A stretch of 64,000 nt of DNA from Azotobacter salinestris (GCF_009363155.1 NZ_CP045302.1:2835001-2899000); one strand, 5' to 3'; numbered from the stretch's first letter, positions 40,377 to 49,588 are shown. The notes: a model not told the origin generated them from the letters alone. Program-made: numbers and translations.

Positions 40377-40768
40377 GCGAGGAACGCCGACTGATCGCCG
40401 TGGCGGTCGATCGCCAGGGCCGCGTGGCCGACCATGCCGGACGCGCCCAGCGCTGGGAGGTGTTCGACGTCTGGCCGGGCCAGGCGCCGGTGAACATCTA
40501 TGCCATCGAGCTGGCGGAGAAAGCCGTCCTGCACAACTGGCACGTCACCGACTACCCCGAGCGCCATCCGCTGCACGGCATGGACCTGGCCATCGCCGCG
40601 ACCGCCGGCGAGGGGGTCATCCGCCGTCTCGGTGAGCGCGGGGTGACCCTGCTCACCACCGGCGAGAGCGACCCGGAGCGGGCGGTCAAGGCCTGGCTGG
40701 CCAACGAGCTGCCGCCCGGCAAGCCTCACGACGAGCACTCCTGCGGTGGCGAAGGGCACCAGCACTAG
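40373..40768 (+). CDS. NifX-like cofactor-binding domain protein with His-rich tail
   Basis: 131 aa, one domain of the dinitrogenase Fe-Mo cofactor-binding family (NifX/NifB C-terminal type): LIAVAVDRQGRVADHAGRAQRWEVFDVW, with a GEGVIRRLGERGVTLLTTGE strand-helix near the end. The glycine-histidine loop usual in NifX (HFG) is replaced by DHAG. The C-terminus HDEHSCGGEGHQH looks metal-binding. Translationally coupled to nafY, so a role in cofactor or metal handling is likely but not shown by sequence alone. Confidence 0.88.
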   Translation: MSEERRLIAVAVDRQGRVADHAGRAQRWEVFDVWPGQAPVNIYAIELAEKAVLHNWHVTDYPERHPLHGMDLAIAATAGEGVIRRLGERGVTLLTTGESDPERAVKAWLANELPPGKPHDEHSCGGEGHQH

Positions 40769-40781
40769 GTGCCGACTCCCG

Positions 40782-40803
40782 GGGGCGGCGGTCACGCCGC
40801 CCC
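40782..40803 (+). terminator. Hairpin ending the rnf1-nafY operon
   Basis: GGGGCGGCG pairs perfectly with CGCCGCCCC (loop GTCA), 14 nt after the last stop; only a weak T-rich tail follows. The remaining gap to 41018 shows no gene I can support. Confidence 0.65.
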
Positions 40804-41018
40804 TTGCCGAACATCCTCCTTCCCTCGCTCTCCGACACCTCGTCCACTGGAATCGGTCGGGCCGCGCAGGTCGGACACGCCTCGTGCTCGCGCTGGCCAA
40901 CAACCTGTCGGTCCTCTTGGATTCCAGACGCAACGTCCACCGTGCTGCTGGGCGACCGCCCGCCGCGTATCGCCGGGCGCAGGCGCCCTGGGAGCGGGCA
41001 GCAGCGCGCCCGGCGGCC

Positions 41019-41717
41019 TCAGGGCCTGGTCTGGCCCGCGAATGCCTGGATCTGGTGCGTCGAGCCGGACACGATCAGAAGATCCCCGGGCAGGATCAGG
41101 GTGTCGGGCTTCGCATGCTGGAAATTCTCATTGGCGCGCTTGAGGCCCACGACCGTCACACCGTATTTCCCGCGCACGCTGGACTCGGCGAGCCGCAGGT
41201 TGTGGGTCGGCGCCGGGGCGTGGATCTTGGCGATCGCGAAGCCGTCGTCGAATTCGATGAAGTCCACCATCCGCCCGGAGATGAGGTGCGCCACGCGCTC
41301 GCCCATGTCCGCTTCCGGATAGACCACATGGTGTGCGCCGATGCGCTGCGCGATCTGGCCGTGCTCGGCGGTCAGCGCCTTGGCCCAGATATCCTTGATG
41401 CCCAGTTCGCTCAACGCCATGATCGTCATCAGGCTGGCCGCCAGATCGGTGCCGATGCCGACGATCGCATGGGAGAAGTCCGCCACGCCCAGCTGGCGCA
41501 GGACCATGGTGTTGGTGGAGTCGGCCTGCACCGCGTGGGTCAGCAGGTCCGCCCAGGCATGCACCGGCTCGGGATCGCGGTCGATGCCCATCACGTCGTG
41601 GCCCAGCCGCATCAGCGAGCGGGCCACGGAACTGCCGAAGCGGCCCAGGCCGATCACCACCACGCTGTCGCCCTTGGAGAAGGCGAATTGCTCGGTAAAC
41701 AACAACTTAGCCAACAA
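41019..41717 (-). CDS. KtrA/TrkA-type potassium channel regulatory subunit
   Basis: About 232 aa, a cytoplasmic RCK protein: an RCK-N Rossmann domain (VVVIGLGRFGSSVARSLMRLGHDVMGID) that binds ATP/ADP or NAD, then an RCK-C domain. It gates the membrane subunit encoded just before it. The start is uncertain: no ATG fits, and the best choice is a TTG with AGGAA 8 nt upstream, overlapping the end of the ktrB-like gene by 11 nt. An overlap fits coupled expression. Confidence 0.88.
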   Translation of the reverse strand: MLAKLLFTEQFAFSKGDSVVVIGLGRFGSSVARSLMRLGHDVMGIDRDPEPVHAWADLLTHAVQADSTNTMVLRQLGVADFSHAIVGIGTDLAASLMTIMALSELGIKDIWAKALTAEHGQIAQRIGAHHVVYPEADMGERVAHLISGRMVDFIEFDDGFAIAKIHAPAPTHNLRLAESSVRGKYGVTVVGLKRANENFQHAKPDTLILPGDLLIVSGSTHQIQAFAGQTRP

Positions 41718-43035
41718 TGGGATGTTCCTCTGGATAGCGGTAGGGCATGCGGTGCTCGCCGAGCGCCAGCGAGGCCGCAAGGGTGATGGTGCCGACCCGT
41801 CCGGCGTACATCAGCAGCGTCAGCATGAGCTGGCTCGACTCGGGGAGGTCGGCGGTGATCCCGGTGGACAGGCCGACGGTGCCGAAGGCGGAAATCACCT
41901 CGAAGATGACCTGGTCGGTGGGCAGGTCGGTTTCCCGCAGGATGACCAGCGTGCCCAGCACGATCAGCGCGCTGCCGAGCACCAGCACCGTGATCGCCTG
42001 GCGCTGCGCCGAGCTGCTGAAGCGCCGCCCGAAGGCCTCGCTGTCGGTGCGTCCGCGCACCTCGGCGATGACCAGCAGGGCCAGGATGGCGGCGGTGCCG
42101 ACCTTCACCCCGCCCGCGGTTCCCGCGCTGCCGCCGCCGATGAACATCAGGAAGTAATGCAGTGCCCAGCTCTCCTGGGTGAGCGCGCCGATGTCAAGCG
42201 CGTTGAACCCGGCCGTGCGTGCCGAGACCGAGGCGAAGAGCGCGGAAAGCAGCTTGTCCGGCAGCGCCATGGGCCCCAGGGTCCCCGGGTTCGTCCACTC
42301 GAACAGGAGCAGGCCCAGAAAGCCGCCGAGCAGCAGGATGCCGCTGCCGGCGAGGGTGAGCTTGGTGTGCAGCGACCAGTGGCGGGGATCGCGGAACCTG
42401 TTGCGCAGGTCGCTGAGGGCCGGAAAGCCGATGCCGCCGATGACGATCGCGGCCATGATCGGCAGCAGGATCAACACATCCGTGGCATAGCCCATCAGGC
42501 TGTCGGCATGGATGGAAAAGCCGGCGTTGTTGAACGCCGAGACGGCATGGAACAGGCCGCTCCACGCGGCCTCGCCCCAGGACAGGCCGTAGGCCTGATG
42601 CAGCCTGAGCGTCAGCAGCAGGGTCACCGCCAGCTCCAGGGCGAAGGTCACCACCAGCACCAGCCGGGCCACGCTGGAAATGCTGCCCAGCCCCAGCGAG
42701 CGGGATTCGGCCTGGGCGACCAGCTTGGTGCGCAGCCGGAAGGAGCGGTTGACCAGCAGGCCGAGCAGGGTCGCCACGGTCATCATGCCGAAACCGCCGA
42801 GCTGGAACAGCACGAGGATCACCACCTGGCCGAAGGTCGACCAGTAGGTGCCTGTGTCCACCACGACCAGTCCGGTCACGCAGACGGCCGACACGGCGGT
42901 GAAGAAGGCCGTCGTCCAAGGTGCGGAAATGCCCTCGGCATGGGCCGCGGGCAGCATCAGGAGGGCGGTGCCGGCGAGGATCGCGGCCAGAAATACCAGC
43001 GCCACGGCCCTGGCTGGATGCAGCAGGGCTTTCAT
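41707..43035 (-). CDS. KtrB/TrkH-type potassium transporter
   Basis: 442 aa, a TrkH/KtrB-type K+ translocating subunit with repeated M1-P-M2 units; selectivity-filter glycines are seen in FTAVSAVCVTGLVVVDTG, FHAVSAFNNAGFSIH, FASVSARTAGFNALD and ISAFGTVGLSTGI. Length fits KtrB (about 440-450) rather than TrkH (about 480). Forms a two-gene unit with the RCK subunit downstream. No link to nitrogen fixation is evident. Confidence 0.92.
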   Translation of the reverse strand: MKALLHPARAVALVFLAAILAGTALLMLPAAHAEGISAPWTTAFFTAVSAVCVTGLVVVDTGTYWSTFGQVVILVLFQLGGFGMMTVATLLGLLVNRSFRLRTKLVAQAESRSLGLGSISSVARLVLVVTFALELAVTLLLTLRLHQAYGLSWGEAAWSGLFHAVSAFNNAGFSIHADSLMGYATDVLILLPIMAAIVIGGIGFPALSDLRNRFRDPRHWSLHTKLTLAGSGILLLGGFLGLLLFEWTNPGTLGPMALPDKLLSALFASVSARTAGFNALDIGALTQESWALHYFLMFIGGGSAGTAGGVKVGTAAILALLVIAEVRGRTDSEAFGRRFSSSAQRQAITVLVLGSALIVLGTLVILRETDLPTDQVIFEVISAFGTVGLSTGITADLPESSQLMLTLLMYAGRVGTITLAASLALGEHRMPYRYPEEHPIVG

Positions 43036-43233
43036 TTGCTGGTTGCCGATAGGGTCGGGGGAGCAGGCGTGCGTTTCATCTCGTGGAGGGGGGTTTCCCG
43101 GAGAAGGACGCGAGGGTACGCCCGGAAGAAAGCCGATTCAACCCGGGGCGGCGGTACCCGGCTGGGCCATCGATGCAGGCGCGCTGTTTCCGGGCTGGAT
43201 GGCTGTCGGCTTTCCGACATCCTGTTTATATGT

Positions 43234-43253
43234 ATTGTTATGCATATAACAAT
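43234..43253. promoter_or_regulatory. AT-rich inverted repeat, candidate ModE operator
   Basis: ATTGTTAT-GCAT-ATAACAAT has perfect 8-bp arms and resembles the ModE operator form TTATAT...ATATAAC. It lies about 145 nt before the first gene of an oxyanion-uptake cluster, in a markedly AT-rich gap (43036-43397) that also holds TCTAT/ATAGA arms around a T-run at 43360-43378. Confidence 0.45.
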
Positions 43254-43397
43254 TTTCGTGATTCGAGCGAAATCAGGTTTTTATCCTTATTAAGTATTTG
43301 ATTTTTAGAGTGATAAATTTCGTCTGGTAATGGCTACTGGCTGGCATTGTGCGTGCTTTCTATTTTTTTTATATATAGAAACAGGAGCCATAGCCGC

Positions 43398-44186
43398 ATG
43401 TACCTGCCCACCTTTTCCCTGCCCGACCTGTGCCGCGGGGGTCGCCGTCATGTGCAGGCCCTGCGTCTCTGGTTGGCGCTTGTCTGTCTGCTCGTTGCCG
43501 GCGCCCTGCCGGCCTCTGCCGCCGAGTCGCTGACCATCGCCGCCGGGGCCGGCTACAAGCGCCCGGTGAGCGAGCTGGCCGCCGCCTTCGAGCGCCGCAG
43601 CGGCATCCGCGTCGAGCCCTTCTTCGGCAACATGGGCCAGGTATTGGCGCAGGCCCGCCAGAGCGACCGGGTGGCCGTGGTGTTCGGCGACCAGGCCTTC
43701 CTCGAGGGCGCTGGACAGCCCGCCTTCGTCCGCTACCTGCCGGCCGGAAAGGGCCGGCTGGTACTGGTCTGGCCGACCGGCCGGACGCTGACCGGGCCGG
43801 AGGATCTGCTCGGCCCGGCTTTCGCCCGCATCGCCCTGCCGGACGAGCGCCATGCGGTGTACGGCAAGGCCGCCAGCCAGTTCCTCGCGCGCAGTGCCCT
43901 GGCCGGGAGGCTCGAGGGCCGGCTGATCAGGGTGGCCAATGTGCCGCAGGTCTCGGCCTATCTGGCCAGCGGCGAAGTCGATGCCGGCTTCGTCAACCTC
44001 ACCGATGCCCTCGGCGTGCGCGAGCGCATCGGCGGTTTCCTCGAGATCGACCCGCGTCTGTACGACGAGATCCGCATCGTCGCCGGCGTCGTAGAGGGGC
44101 GCGAGAGTCTGCCCGGCGTCGCGGCGCTGGCCGAGTACCTGGCCAGCCCCGAGGCCCGGGCGATCCTGACCCGGCACGGCCTGTGA
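43398..44186 (+). CDS. ModA-like periplasmic oxyanion-binding protein (cluster 2)
   Basis: 262 aa with an N-terminal signal peptide (hydrophobic LWLALVCLLVAGALPASA, cleavage near residue 40). It has a ModA-family fold: SLTIAAGAGYKRPVSELAAAFERRSGIRVEPFFGNMGQVLAQARQ-type start and GEVDAGFVNLTDAL near the end. A molybdate- or tungstate-type ligand is expected, but it is distant from the ModA at 50581 and its ligand residues cannot be assigned by eye. ACAGGAG precedes the ATG. Its stop overlaps the permease start (GTGA). Confidence 0.8.
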   Translation: MYLPTFSLPDLCRGGRRHVQALRLWLALVCLLVAGALPASAAESLTIAAGAGYKRPVSELAAAFERRSGIRVEPFFGNMGQVLAQARQSDRVAVVFGDQAFLEGAGQPAFVRYLPAGKGRLVLVWPTGRTLTGPEDLLGPAFARIALPDERHAVYGKAASQFLARSALAGRLEGRLIRVANVPQVSAYLASGEVDAGFVNLTDALGVRERIGGFLEIDPRLYDEIRIVAGVVEGRESLPGVAALAEYLASPEARAILTRHGL

Positions 44187-44878
44187 GCGAGCCGCTGCGG
44201 TCGCTGGCCGGCGTGCTCGCCGAGCCGCTGGTCGCCGATGCCCTGCGGCTGACCGCCGAGGTGGCGCTGGCCAGCCTGGCGCTGCATCTGCTGCTCGGCT
44301 TGGCGCTGGGCTATGCCCTGGCTCGGCCGGGCTGGGCCGGGCGCGGTCTGGTCGATGCGCTGGTGACCCTGCCGCTGGTGTTCCCGCCGGTCGCCACCGG
44401 CTTCCTGCTGCTGATGCTGCTCGGCCGGCACGGCCCGCTCGGCGCCTGGCTGGGCGAGGCTTGGGGCGTGGAGGTGGTGTTCTCCTTCTGGGGCGTGCTG
44501 ATCGCCTCGCTGATCGCCGGCCTGCCGCTGGTGGTCAAGCCGGTGCATTCGGCGCTGGAAAGTCTCTCCGCTCGTCTAGGCGAAGCGGCCCGGGTGCTCG
44601 GCAAGGGCGAGCTGGAAATCTTCCTGCGCGTGCTGCTGCCGAACATCCGCGGGCCGCTGGTCGCCGGCCTGGTGCTCGGCCTGGGGCGCTCGCTGGGCGA
44701 GGTGGGCATCACCCTGATGCTCGGCGGCAACGTTTCCGGGCGCACCACCACGGTGTCGCTGGAGATCTTCAACGCGGTCGGCGGCGGCGAGTTCGAGCGC
44801 GCCGCCGTGCTGTCGCTGCTGCTCGGCCTGGTCTCTTTCGCCCTGTTCGCCGTGCTGCGCCGGCTGGGGGCCCTGTAG
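44183..44878 (+). CDS. ModB-like ABC permease (cluster 2)
   Basis: 231 aa, about five membrane segments, with the ABC-permease coupling loop EAARVLGKGELEIFLRVLLPNIRGPLVAG and then GRSLGEVGITLMLGGNVSGRTTTVSLEIF, typical of ModB. The start is a GTG overlapping the stop of the binding-protein gene. No ATPase gene follows on this strand; the likely partner is the ModC-like ATPase at 48074-49024 on the other strand. Confidence 0.87.
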   Translation: MSEPLRSLAGVLAEPLVADALRLTAEVALASLALHLLLGLALGYALARPGWAGRGLVDALVTLPLVFPPVATGFLLLMLLGRHGPLGAWLGEAWGVEVVFSFWGVLIASLIAGLPLVVKPVHSALESLSARLGEAARVLGKGELEIFLRVLLPNIRGPLVAGLVLGLGRSLGEVGITLMLGGNVSGRTTTVSLEIFNAVGGGEFERAAVLSLLLGLVSFALFAVLRRLGAL

Positions 44879-44966
44879 CGGCCGACGGCCTTTGCGTTTC
44901 CCGAGCCTTTTCGATTGCGGCGCCGAGCGGTGCCGAGACGTTTCGTACTACCAGAGAACGACTCCC

Positions 44967-47214
44967 ATGAAGCAGTTTCCCGTCCATGCGCCGTCCGGCC
45001 GGCGCCCCGCGTTCCCGCGCTGCTGCGCCGCCCTGCTGTCGGCACTCGCCTGCGGCGCCGTGCCGGCCGAAGAGACGCTGCCGCCGATGCTGGTGACCGG
45101 CGAGGCGGACGCATCGCAGGCGCCCTGGTTCGACTCGGACCCCGACTCGCCCTCGACGCTGTACCGGGTCGGCCGCGAGGGCATAGAGCTGTTCGGCGGC
45201 AAGGGCGGCAGCAATCCCTATTCGATGGTGTCGCGGCTGCCGGCGGTGCAGATGCACAGCACCGATGCCTGGGGGCTGGTCAACCAGCAGGGCGGCAACA
45301 AGGGCCTGCGGGTGCGCGGGGAGATGGCCACCCACGGTGCCAACGGCACGGTCGAGGGCATGCCGCTCAACGGGCCGGGACCGGGGCCGGGCTACCTGTT
45401 CCTGCTCGATGCCGAGAACATCGCCGGCGTCTCCCTCGCCCAGGGCCCGGTAGCGCCCGACCGCTTCTCCCTCTACGACAGCGCCGGCCAGCTCGACACG
45501 CGCATCCTCTGGCCCAGGGCCGAGGCGGGCGGCGTGGTGTCCCTCGGGGTGGGCGAGGAGGATTTCCGCCGGCGCTTCGTGCGCCTCGACAGCGGTCGGC
45601 TGGCCAGCGACACCGCGCTGTTCGTCTCGGCCTCCAAGACCGGCGCCGACAAGTGGCGCAGCAGCGGGCAGTCGCCCAAGCGCCGCGACACCTTCGCCCT
45701 GGGCCTGACCCAGGGACTCGGTCCGCTGGACATGAAGTTCTTCGCCGCCCACAACGAGATGGCCGCGGACAACTACAAGGGCCTGACCTACGAGCAGTCG
45801 AAGGACCAGTCGCTCTACGACGAGATCGACTACGACGCCAGCCCCACCGGCAGGAGCGCCGCGCAGCTGGCCAACTGGCAGGGCTACAACCGCCAGGCGT
45901 TCAAGACCACCGCCGCCTTCGCCGAGTTCGACTATGCGCTGGGCGCCGACACCCATCTGGTGTTCAAGCCCTTCTACAGCAAGGAGGACGGCGAGTACCT
46001 GTATGCCAGCGGCAACGTCGTGCGCAAGTGGCGGATCGACCAGAAGACCTACGGGGCGATCGCCGAGCTGCACACCAGGCTGGCCGGCACCGGGCTGACC
46101 TTCGGCTACGGCTGGGTGTCCAGCGAGCCGCCGGCGCCGGCGACGCGCTGGAAGGACTACACGCCGAACGCCTCCGGCGGCCTGACCTTCTCCAGATGGA
46201 GCATGCTGGCTGACGTCGACCACCGTCACGATCTGCACAACCTGTTCGCCGTTGCCGAGCGCGATTTCGGCGCCCTCGACGTCAAGGCCGGGGTGCGCTA
46301 CGTGCGCGACGTGCTGCCCTCGATCAAGTACTACGACCCCGCGGGCGTCGGCGATCTCTCCTAAGAGGACGCCCTCGGCCGGTCGCGGGGCGAGGTGGCC
46401 TCGCGCAGCGTCGACAGCAGCACCATCGAGGAGTGGGCGCCTTACCTGGCGCTGCGCTACCGGCTGAGTCCGATGATCGAATTGCGCGCCTCGGCCGGGC
46501 GCAACCTGGGCACGCCGGCCTTCGACGCCTTCCATTCGCCGGTGGTCCCCGGCGTGTCGAAGCAGCAGCTGTGGAGCGACAGCGAAATGGAAGTCGCCGA
46601 CGGCGTCGACCTCGCCGTGCGCTTCAACTTCGCCCGCGGCTATCTGGAGCCGCTGCTCTTCTACACCCGCTACAGGAACAAGGGCGTTTCGCTCTACGAC
46701 CCGCAGTACAAGGCCTCCTACACCCAGAGCATCGCCGACGCGCGGCGCTTCGGCCTGGTGCTGGCCGGCGGCTGGGAGGCGCTGCCCGGGCTCAACCTGT
46801 TCGGCAACCTGAGCTGGATCCGCGCCGAGTTCGAGGACGATCTGCAGACCGGCGCGAACGCCCCCCCTGGAGACCGAGGGCGAGCAGTTGCCCGACGTGC
46901 CGCGGCGCATGGCCACCCTCGGCGCCGCCTGGACCCGTGGCCGCTTCACCCTGTCGCCGGTGCTGCACTACATGGGCCGGCGCTACGCCAACGTCGAGCA
47001 CACCCAGACCATGGCCGCCTACAGCGTGACCAACCTCGACCTCGCCTACCGCGTGCCGGTCAGCCGGGGCCGGCTGCAGGCGAACCTGGCGGTGATCAAC
47101 CTGTTCGACAAGCGCTACATCGGCTTCAACAACGCCAACGAGACCAACAACGGCAGCAGCTTCTTCCCGGGTGCGCCGCGCACCCTGATGGCCAAGCTCG
47201 CCTACGAGTTCTGA
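44967..47214 (+). pseudogene. TonB-dependent outer-membrane receptor, broken by a stop and a frameshift
   Basis: The restored product is about 748 aa: signal peptide, plug domain (NPYSMVSRLPAVQMHSTDAWGLVNQQGGNKGLRVRGE), a 22-strand barrel with the NLFAVAERDFGALDVKAGVRYVRD segment, and a C-terminus KLAYEF ending in Phe. The frame is interrupted twice. At 46362-46364 there is an in-frame TAA (GDLS-stop-EDALGRS; the frame continues unchanged after it). At 46861-46867 a run of seven C where six restore the frame shifts the last 115 codons. Either could be a sequencing error; together they look like decay. It sits inside a molybdate/tungstate-type uptake cluster, so it may have imported a metal-oxyanion chelate such as a catechol siderophore complex. 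The ligand is inference. Confidence 0.85.
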
Positions 47215-47226
47215 GGAGAAAAACGC

Positions 47227-48120
47227 ATGCAGATGAGGAACATGAGGGGGCTGGCCCGCTGCGCGCCCCTGCTGCTCGGCCTGCTGCTGGGGCTGGCGCC
47301 GGGCGCGCGGGCCGGGGAGTCGCTGCGCCTGGCCATGGTCGGCGGCATCCAGTTGAGCGGTGTCGGCGAGCGGCTGCGGGCGCGCCTGGAGACGGCCACC
47401 AGCGTTCGCCTGGAGCTGGTCGCGGTGGCGAACAAGGAAGCCATCGTGCCGCGCTTCGTGCGCGGTGAGGCCGATCTGCTGCTGATCCACGGCGGCAGCG
47501 AGACCTTCGCCCTGCAGGCTTCGGGGCTGGGCGGGCGGATGCAGGTGTGGGGCTTCAACGAGCACGTGCTGGTCGGGCCCGCCGAGGACCCGGCCGGGGT
47601 ACGCGGCGCAGCGAACGGCGCCGAGGCCTTGCGGCGCATCGCCGCGGCGCGCGCGCCCTTCATTGCCTTCCGCGATGCCGGCAGCCACGAGATCGTCCAG
47701 CGCCTGTGGAAGCGGGCCGGCATCCGTCCGGAGCCGGACTGGGTGCTGCTCGACCAGGGCGAGCAGCCGCAGGCGATCCTCGCCCAGGCTGCCCGGCAGC
47801 GGGCCTACGTGGTGGTCGGCGGCATTCCGGCGGCCTTCGGCAAGCTGCGCGGCGAGGGGCTGGAGATCCTCCTGCGCGGCGACCGGCGGATGCGCCGGGC
47901 CTATGTCGCGCTGGAGCCGGGGCCGGCCCATCCGGCCTCCGCCGCGGCGCGCGAGGGCGCCCGGCGGGTGGTCGACTACCTGGTCTCGCCGGCCGGGCAG
48001 GCCGCGCTGGCCGCCGCCGATGCCGAGGCCGGGGGCCCCTGGATCTACGGCCTGGCGGAGGCGCCGCCGGCGCTCAGTGCAGGCCGTGGAGCGGCGTCGC
48101 CAGCCAGTCCCCGGCACTGA
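47227..48120 (+). CDS. TupA-like periplasmic tungstate/molybdate-binding protein
   Basis: 297 aa with a signal peptide (LLLGLLLGLAPGARA). Visible marks of the TupA family are GEADLLLIHGGSETF, FNEHVLVGPAEDPAGV, ALRRIAAARAPFIAFRDAGSHEIVQRLWKRAGI and WVLLDQGEQPQAILAQAA. TupA proteins bind tungstate, some also molybdate. GAGGAG lies upstream, 12 nt after the receptor pseudogene, so it belongs to that transcription unit. Its last 47 nt overlap the end of the convergent ModC-like gene, where the residues (LSAGRGAASPASPRH) are low-complexity and poorly supported. Confidence 0.82.
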   Translation: MQMRNMRGLARCAPLLLGLLLGLAPGARAGESLRLAMVGGIQLSGVGERLRARLETATSVRLELVAVANKEAIVPRFVRGEADLLLIHGGSETFALQASGLGGRMQVWGFNEHVLVGPAEDPAGVRGAANGAEALRRIAAARAPFIAFRDAGSHEIVQRLWKRAGIRPEPDWVLLDQGEQPQAILAQAARQRAYVVVGGIPAAFGKLRGEGLEILLRGDRRMRRAYVALEPGPAHPASAAAREGARRVVDYLVSPAGQAALAAADAEAGGPWIYGLAEAPPALSAGRGAASPASPRH

Positions 48121-49024
48121 CCAGCACGCTGTCGCCCGGCTCCATGCGGGCGCGCTCGGCCGGACGGGCGAGGCAGGTGCGGCCCTCGGCCTCGATGCGG
48201 TAGAGCGGGCTGCCGTCGGCGGCAGCGATGCGTTCGACCACCCGGCCGGCGAGGATCAGGCGGCTCTCGGCATCGACGAAGCGCCCGGCGCCGAACAGCC
48301 GGGCTGGCGTCGTGTCGGCGACTACCCGGCCGGCCTCCAGCAGCACCGCGCGCTCGCACAGGCGCAGGGCTTCGCTCGGATCGTGGGTGACCAGCACCAG
48401 GGTGGTGCGCCGGCGCTCGCGCAGGGCGGCCAGGGCATCCTGCAGGTCGCGGCGCAGGGCGCCGTCGAGGGCCGAGAGCGGTTCGTCGAGCAGCAGCAGG
48501 TCCGGTTCCGCGGCCAGGGCGCGGGCCAGCGCCAGGCGCTGCTGCTGGCCGCCGGACAGGCGCGCCGGCCGCTCGTTGGCGAGGCCGGCGAGGCCGACCA
48601 GCTCCAGCAGCTCGTCGGCGCGCCGGGCGGGCATGCCGGCGGGCAGGGCGAAGCGCACGTTGCCCTGCACGCTCATGTTGGGGAACAGCGCGTAGTCCTG
48701 GAACACCAGCCCGGCGCGGCGCCGGCGGGGCGGACGGTCGATGCCGCTGGCGCTGTCCAGCCAGATCCGCCCGAAGGCGGCGATGAAGCCGCTGTCGGCC
48801 GGCTGCAGGCCGGCGAGCAGGCGCAGCAGGCTGGTCTTGCCGCTGCCGGAGGGGCCGAGCAGGGCGAGGCTCTCGCCGCGGGCGATGTCCAGTTCGATGT
48901 CGAGTTCGAGGGGGCCGGTAGCGCAGACCAGCTGCTTGCGCAGATGGAAGTGCAGGCGTTCCGGCGGAGCCGGACGGTTGAGGCGGGGGCGGCGAAGAAA
49001 ATTCGGCAGGGTGAAGACGGGCAT
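48074..49024 (-). CDS. ModC-like ABC ATPase (cluster 2)
   Basis: A 316-aa ATPase with Walker A GPSGSGKTS, signature LSGGQQQRLALARALA and Walker B LLLLDEPLSALD. About 80 residues after the ATPase core form a short TOBE-like oxyanion regulatory region (RRVVERIAAADGSPLYRIEAEGRTCLARP type). Likely energises the permease at 44183. Unusual position: convergent with, and overlapping, the TupA-like gene rather than following the permease gene. Start MPVFTLPNF chosen; a 15-residue extension exists. Confidence 0.85.
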   Translation of the reverse strand: MPVFTLPNFLRRPRLNRPAPPERLHFHLRKQLVCATGPLELDIELDIARGESLALLGPSGSGKTSLLRLLAGLQPADSGFIAAFGRIWLDSASGIDRPPRRRRAGLVFQDYALFPNMSVQGNVRFALPAGMPARRADELLELVGLAGLANERPARLSGGQQQRLALARALAAEPDLLLLDEPLSALDGALRRDLQDALAALRERRRTTLVLVTHDPSEALRLCERAVLLEAGRVVADTTPARLFGAGRFVDAESRLILAGRVVERIAAADGSPLYRIEAEGRTCLARPAERARMEPGDSVLVSAGDWLATPLHGLH

Positions 49025-49094
49025 GGCGGAGACTCGTGACGAGGCGTGCCTCTTGCAAGCACGCCTCATGCCATCCGTGAGCGGGAGTCTTGCC

Positions 49095-49523
49095 TCAGGC
49101 CGGCACGCCGAGGATCACGTTCGAGGCCTTGATCACCGCGCTGGCGCTGCCGCCCGGCTTCAGGCCCAGTTCGGCGACGGCTTCCTTGGTGACCATGGCG
49201 GTGATCTCGGTACCGCCCGGCAGGCTCAGGGTGACTTCGGCGTTGACCGCGCCGGTCTCGATGGTCTTGACGGTGCCGGTCAGGATGTTGCGGGCGGACA
49301 GGCGATAGCCGCTGCCGTCGGTCATCAGCAGGACCCAGGGCGCCTTGACCACGGCGACCACCGGCTTGCCGGCGGCCAGTTGCAGGGCCTTGGCGCTTTC
49401 CATGGTCACCACGGCGGCGAGCTTGTCGCCGCCGCCCAGGATGATGTCGACCTCGGCGTTGACCGCGCCTTCCTTCAGGGCGCTGACGGTGCCGGTGAAG
49501 ACGTTGCGGGCACTGATTTTCAT
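49095..49523 (-). CDS. modG: ModG, cytoplasmic molybdate-binding protein (di-Mop)
   Basis: A 142-aa protein made of two Mop domains (MKISARNVFTGTVSALKEGAVNAEVDI and YRLSARNILTGTVKTIETGAVNAEVTL). It forms a trimer that stores molybdate and tungstate in the cytoplasm. Divergent from modE; the gap carries a ModE-like operator just upstream, so it is probably repressed when molybdate is plentiful. Confidence 0.97.
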   Translation of the reverse strand: MKISARNVFTGTVSALKEGAVNAEVDIILGGGDKLAAVVTMESAKALQLAAGKPVVAVVKAPWVLLMTDGSGYRLSARNILTGTVKTIETGAVNAEVTLSLPGGTEITAMVTKEAVAELGLKPGGSASAVIKASNVILGVPA

Positions 49524-49564
49524 GCTGTGTTCCTCATTCGATGGCGTGCAGGGTTTGCCACAAC

Positions 49565-49588
49565 CGCTATATCATCTACACCATAAAT
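49565..49588. promoter_or_regulatory. Candidate ModE operator between modG and modE
   Basis: CGCTATAT-N8-CCATAAAT resembles the E. coli modA operator form CGTTATAT-N8-ACATAACG as I remember it, with the left half exact at 7 of 8 positions. It lies 42 nt before the modG start. A second AT-rich stretch (TTTATATAAAC) is at 49682-49692, nearer modE. Confidence 0.55.

Noticed and set aside
46395-47468. Separate protein-coding gene downstream of the TonB receptor stop
   Set aside because: It is in the same frame as the upstream receptor and continues its beta-barrel; it is the back half of the broken gene, and its own end is a frameshifted tail.
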